From the NCBI GenBank assembly GCA_027487055.1, contig JAIYEJ010000299.1:1-8107 (forward strand): 8,107 nt of DNA, read 5' to 3'. Below, in pieces: positions 5,752 to 8,107 of this stretch; positions within the stretch are counted from its first letter, which is position 1, and each line of letters begins with the position of its first letter. The position numbers were made by a program, and so were the translations under genes. Under the pieces are notes generated by a model that saw only the letters and a list, made by a program, of their open reading frames with translations, was not told where the DNA came from and made no database searches. Source of the DNA: Methylotenera sp. (GTDB taxonomy: Bacteria; Pseudomonadota; Gammaproteobacteria; Burkholderiales; Methylophilaceae).

Positions 5752-7497
5752 TTAATAAACGCGCTTTTTGGGTTCAAACGACTCAACCGTTTGCGGTTTT
5801 AAATTGACGGGCTTATAGCGCAATGTATTGTTTTCTTTATAAAAAAGCGAGTGCGTTAGCCACTTTTCATCGTTTCGCTCAGCAAAATCTTCCCTAGCAT
5901 GTGCACCACGACTCTCTGTACGCGCGTTGGCAGAATGCATGGTCGCAACAGCTACTTCAATTAAATTATCTAGCTCAAGCGCTTCTACTCTTGCGGTATT
6001 AAATACTTGGCTCTTGTCATTAATGGTGATGTGAGGTACGCGTTTTGCAATAGCATCAATCTGCGCAACACCTTCCGCCATTTCATCGGGAAACCTAAAT
6101 ACACCACAATGCGTTTGCATGCTGTCCCTCATGGCATCGCCCACTTCTGTGACGTTTTCGCCATTTGGTTTTTCTAAGCGTGCAATACGTGTTAGTGTGG
6201 CTTCTGCCACGTTGGCTGGTAAAGTTTTATGCGTATTATTTTGCTTAATAGCCGCCGCCATATGGTCACCCGCCGCTTTGCCAAACACCACTAAATCCAG
6301 AAGTGAATTAGAGCCTAATCTATTTGCACCATGTACGGAAACACAAGCAGCTTCACCTACAGCGTATAAGCCATTGACTACCCCTGTTGTATCTACCACT
6401 TGTCCATCAATATTGGTTGGAATGCCGCCCATCATATAATGGCAGGTTGGTACAATTGGGATTGGATCACGAACTGGGTCAACATTAGCAAAAGTTTTAG
6501 CGATTTCGCGTATACCTGGCAAGCTTTTGTTAATGCGCTCTTCGCCTAAATGATCCAGCTTTAAATGCACCGCATCTTTGTTTTTGCCCACACCACGACC
6601 TGCTTTAATTTCCATCGTACAAGCACGTGAAATCACATCACGACTGGCTAAATCTTTTGCATGTGGCGCATAACGCTCCATAAAACGCTCGCCCTCGGAA
6701 TTCACCAAATAACCACCCTCACCGCGCACGCCTTCTGTAATTAATACACCAACGTGTTGTATGCCTGTGGGGTGAAATTGCCAAAACTCCATATCTTGCA
6801 GCGGCAAACCAGCACGCGCTGCCATGCCAAGGCCATCGCCCGTATTAATAAATGCGTTAGTGCTGGCTTTAAATATACGCCCTGCGCCACCAGTTGCAAT
6901 TAAGGTGGTTTTGGCTTGAATAATATGCACTTCGCCTGTTTCAATTTCTAAAGCAATTACGCCAAGTACATCACCTTCGGTATCGCGAATTAAATCTAGA
7001 GCAAACCACTCAATCAAAAATTGCGTATTAGCGCGTATATTGCGCTGATAGAGCGTGTGCAACATAGCGTGTCCAGTGCGGTCGGCCACGGCACAGGTGC
7101 GAGAGATTGGTTTTTCACCAAAGTTTTGCGTCATACCGCCAAACGGGCGCTGATAAATTTTACCGCTTTCTAAACGATCAAATGGCATCCCAAAATGCTC
7201 TAACTCAATAATGGCTTTGGCAGCGTTTTTACACATATATTCAATTGCATCTTGGTCACCCAAAAAGTCGCTGCCTTTAATGGTATCGTACATGTGCCAT
7301 AGCCATTTATCTTCAGCCACGTTGCCCAATGCTGCTGCAATGCCACCCTGTGCTGCCACCGTGTGAGAGCGTGTGGGGAAAACTTTAGATAGCACCGCAA
7401 CCTTTGCGCCAGACTCCGCCAATTGCAAAGCCGCACGCAACCCCGCACCGCCACCACCAATAATTACTGCATCAAACTTATGTGTTGTTAAAGTCAT
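5752..7497 (-). CDS. sdhA: Succinate dehydrogenase flavoprotein subunit
   Basis: This 581-residue catalytic subunit oxidises succinate to fumarate in the TCA cycle and respiratory complex II, on the cytoplasmic side of the inner membrane. The dinucleotide-binding GGGGAGL lies at residues 14-20. H45 in RSHTVAAQGG is the covalent FAD site, the same number as in E. coli. Active-site residues are H242 (FHPTGI), the TEGVRGEGG loop (254-262), R286 (ASRDV, the proton-shuttle arginine), H353 (CHYMMGG) and R393 (ANRLGSNSLLDLVVFG). The C-terminal helical domain contains RTESRGAHAREDF, typical of SdhA. Length and motifs are standard, with no truncation. The ATG is 3 nt after the sdhD stop with only a weak ribosome site, suggesting translational coupling to sdhD. 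The fumarate it produces is the substrate of the fumarase encoded further along the same run. Confidence 0.99.
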   Translation of the reverse strand: MTLTTHKFDAVIIGGGGAGLRAALQLAESGAKVAVLSKVFPTRSHTVAAQGGIAAALGNVAEDKWLWHMYDTIKGSDFLGDQDAIEYMCKNAAKAIIELEHFGMPFDRLESGKIYQRPFGGMTQNFGEKPISRTCAVADRTGHAMLHTLYQRNIRANTQFLIEWFALDLIRDTEGDVLGVIALEIETGEVHIIQAKTTLIATGGAGRIFKASTNAFINTGDGLGMAARAGLPLQDMEFWQFHPTGIQHVGVLITEGVRGEGGYLVNSEGERFMERYAPHAKDLASRDVISRACTMEIKAGRGVGKNKDAVHLKLDHLGEERINKSLPGIREIAKTFANVDPVRDPIPIVPTCHYMMGGIPTNIDGQVVDTTGVVNGLYAVGEAACVSVHGANRLGSNSLLDLVVFGKAAGDHMAAAIKQNNTHKTLPANVAEATLTRIARLEKPNGENVTEVGDAMRDSMQTHCGVFRFPDEMAEGVAQIDAIAKRVPHITINDKSQVFNTARVEALELDNLIEVAVATMHSANARTESRGAHAREDFAERNDEKWLTHSLFYKENNTLRYKPVNLKPQTVESFEPKKRVY

Positions 7498-7500
7498 TCT

Positions 7501-7848
7501 CTACATATTCCATAAAATAAAACTTAACCAAAATAGGTACAAAACTAATAATAGATCCACACCAATTTGCATGTAAGCACGCAAAGTTTTGTTAAAAACA
7601 TAATCTTTTAAAACATCTGCCACGCCCAGCCACGCGTGCATAAATAGGCAGACAAAAAACACTAAAGTTGCTATGCGAAACCAAATAGGCGCAAAAAATC
7701 CATGCCAAGCAGCATGACCAGATGGTTGAGTTATCGCTAACAAAATAAGTATTCCAATAATGTAGGCTGCCATCACTAACGCTGTTAGGCGTTGTGAAAG
7801 CCATAAGCGCATACCAGGATACTTACGTGTCAATAGTTGAATCACCAT
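7501..7848 (-). CDS. sdhD: Succinate dehydrogenase membrane anchor subunit D
   Basis: This 115-residue, three-helix subunit forms with SdhC the haem b and quinone-binding membrane anchor of complex II. Transmembrane spans are about 21-39, 57-77 and 92-113. H71, in FMHAWLG, is the predicted haem ligand, and D82-Y83 in the following DYV match the quinone-site Asp/Tyr of E. coli SdhD by number. I chose the ATG at 7846-7848, which lies 7 nt after the sdhC stop. The frame remains open upstream to a TTG at 7875 that would add nine residues and overlap sdhC by 20 nt. The ATG version has exactly the E. coli length and residue numbering. No strong Shine-Dalgarno sequence is seen. Confidence 0.94.
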   Translation of the reverse strand: MVIQLLTRKYPGMRLWLSQRLTALVMAAYIIGILILLAITQPSGHAAWHGFFAPIWFRIATLVFFVCLFMHAWLGVADVLKDYVFNKTLRAYMQIGVDLLLVLYLFWLSFILWNM

Positions 7849-7855
7849 AAAACTG

Positions 7856-8107
7856 CTACCAAATAAACACTGCAAAAATTACTGTAGAAACAGCTACCAA
7901 ATATAATAAAATACGGCTAGAAAGTCGTGCATTGTTGAGCGATGTCATCCAATGAATATCTTGAAACAAGTGTCGAATACCTGCAAAAAAGTGATGGAAA
8001 AATGCCCAAGCCAAGCCGATTAAAAGCAACTTCACAAACCAAGTATTAAGCCAGCCAGCTAATGTTAAATAAGATGATTCCGAATGTACTAAACTTTGAA
8101 AAGACAA
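7856..8107 (-). CDS. sdhC: Succinate dehydrogenase cytochrome b556 subunit C, 5' end outside window
   Basis: Only the C-terminal 83 residues are present, and the frame stays open to the right edge. The edge codon TTG (Leu) need not be a start, because the first transmembrane helix and the quinone-site Ser/Arg region expected of SdhC are absent and must lie beyond. What remains contains a helix (about 22-42 of the fragment) ending in HHFFAGIRHLFQD. The second His of HH aligns with the haem ligand H84 of E. coli SdhC and GIRH with its H91 segment. A last helix (about 65-83) follows. It pairs with SdhD to hold haem b between the two anchor subunits. The promoter of the run must lie beyond the window. 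Confidence 0.95.
   Translation of the reverse strand: MSFQSLVHSESSYLTLAGWLNTWFVKLLLIGLAWAFFHHFFAGIRHLFQDIHWMTSLNNARLSSRILLYLVAVSTVIFAVFIW

Noticed and set aside
6119..6439. 106-codon plus-strand frame opposite sdhA
   Set aside because: It is complementary to the conserved active-site region of SdhA; its open state follows from constraint on that gene.

Overview
All genes in this window lie on the minus strand, so the layout reads from right to left. Eight of the nine form one tight run that enters from beyond the right edge: the 3' part of sdhC, then sdhD, sdhA, sdhB, sdhE, a HpcH/HpaI (CitE-like) CoA-ester lyase, an AMP-forming acyl-CoA ligase, and a class I fumarase. The largest gap in the run is 46 nt, between sdhE and the lyase. 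The lyase and ligase overlap by one base (TAATG). A 93-nt spacer separates the fumarase from the ninth gene, a small secreted EF-hand protein cut by the left edge.

The SdhC/SdhD/SdhA/SdhB/SdhE set is typical of proteobacteria with quinone-linked succinate dehydrogenase. The four-helix, haem-type SdhCD anchor, the SDH gene order followed by sdhE and the single-chain ~510-residue class I fumarase fit Betaproteobacteria best. The DNA looks AT-leaning (low-to-mid forties % GC by eye). Together these suggest a low-GC betaproteobacterium such as a Methylophilaceae/Nitrosomonadales member, but the taxonomic call is an inference.

The SDH part is ordinary and complete apart from the truncated sdhC. 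Every FAD, Fe-S and haem ligand I could check in SdhA, SdhB and SdhD is present, often at the E. coli residue number. The unusual part follows sdhE. Many betaproteobacteria have gltA (citrate synthase) there. Here that slot holds a CoA-ester lyase coupled to a CoA ligase, followed by fumarase.

The enzymes line up as a possible linear route: succinate to fumarate (SDH), to malate (fumarase), to malyl-CoA (ligase), to acetyl-CoA plus glyoxylate (lyase). If the fumarase also acts as a mesaconase, the last three could instead convert mesaconate to citramalate, citramalyl-CoA, and then acetyl-CoA plus pyruvate. The sequence alone does not decide between these or exclude other hydroxyacyl-CoA substrates.

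No RNA genes, CRISPR arrays, insertion sequences or convincing intrinsic terminators were seen. No gene-free stretch exceeds 300 bases.
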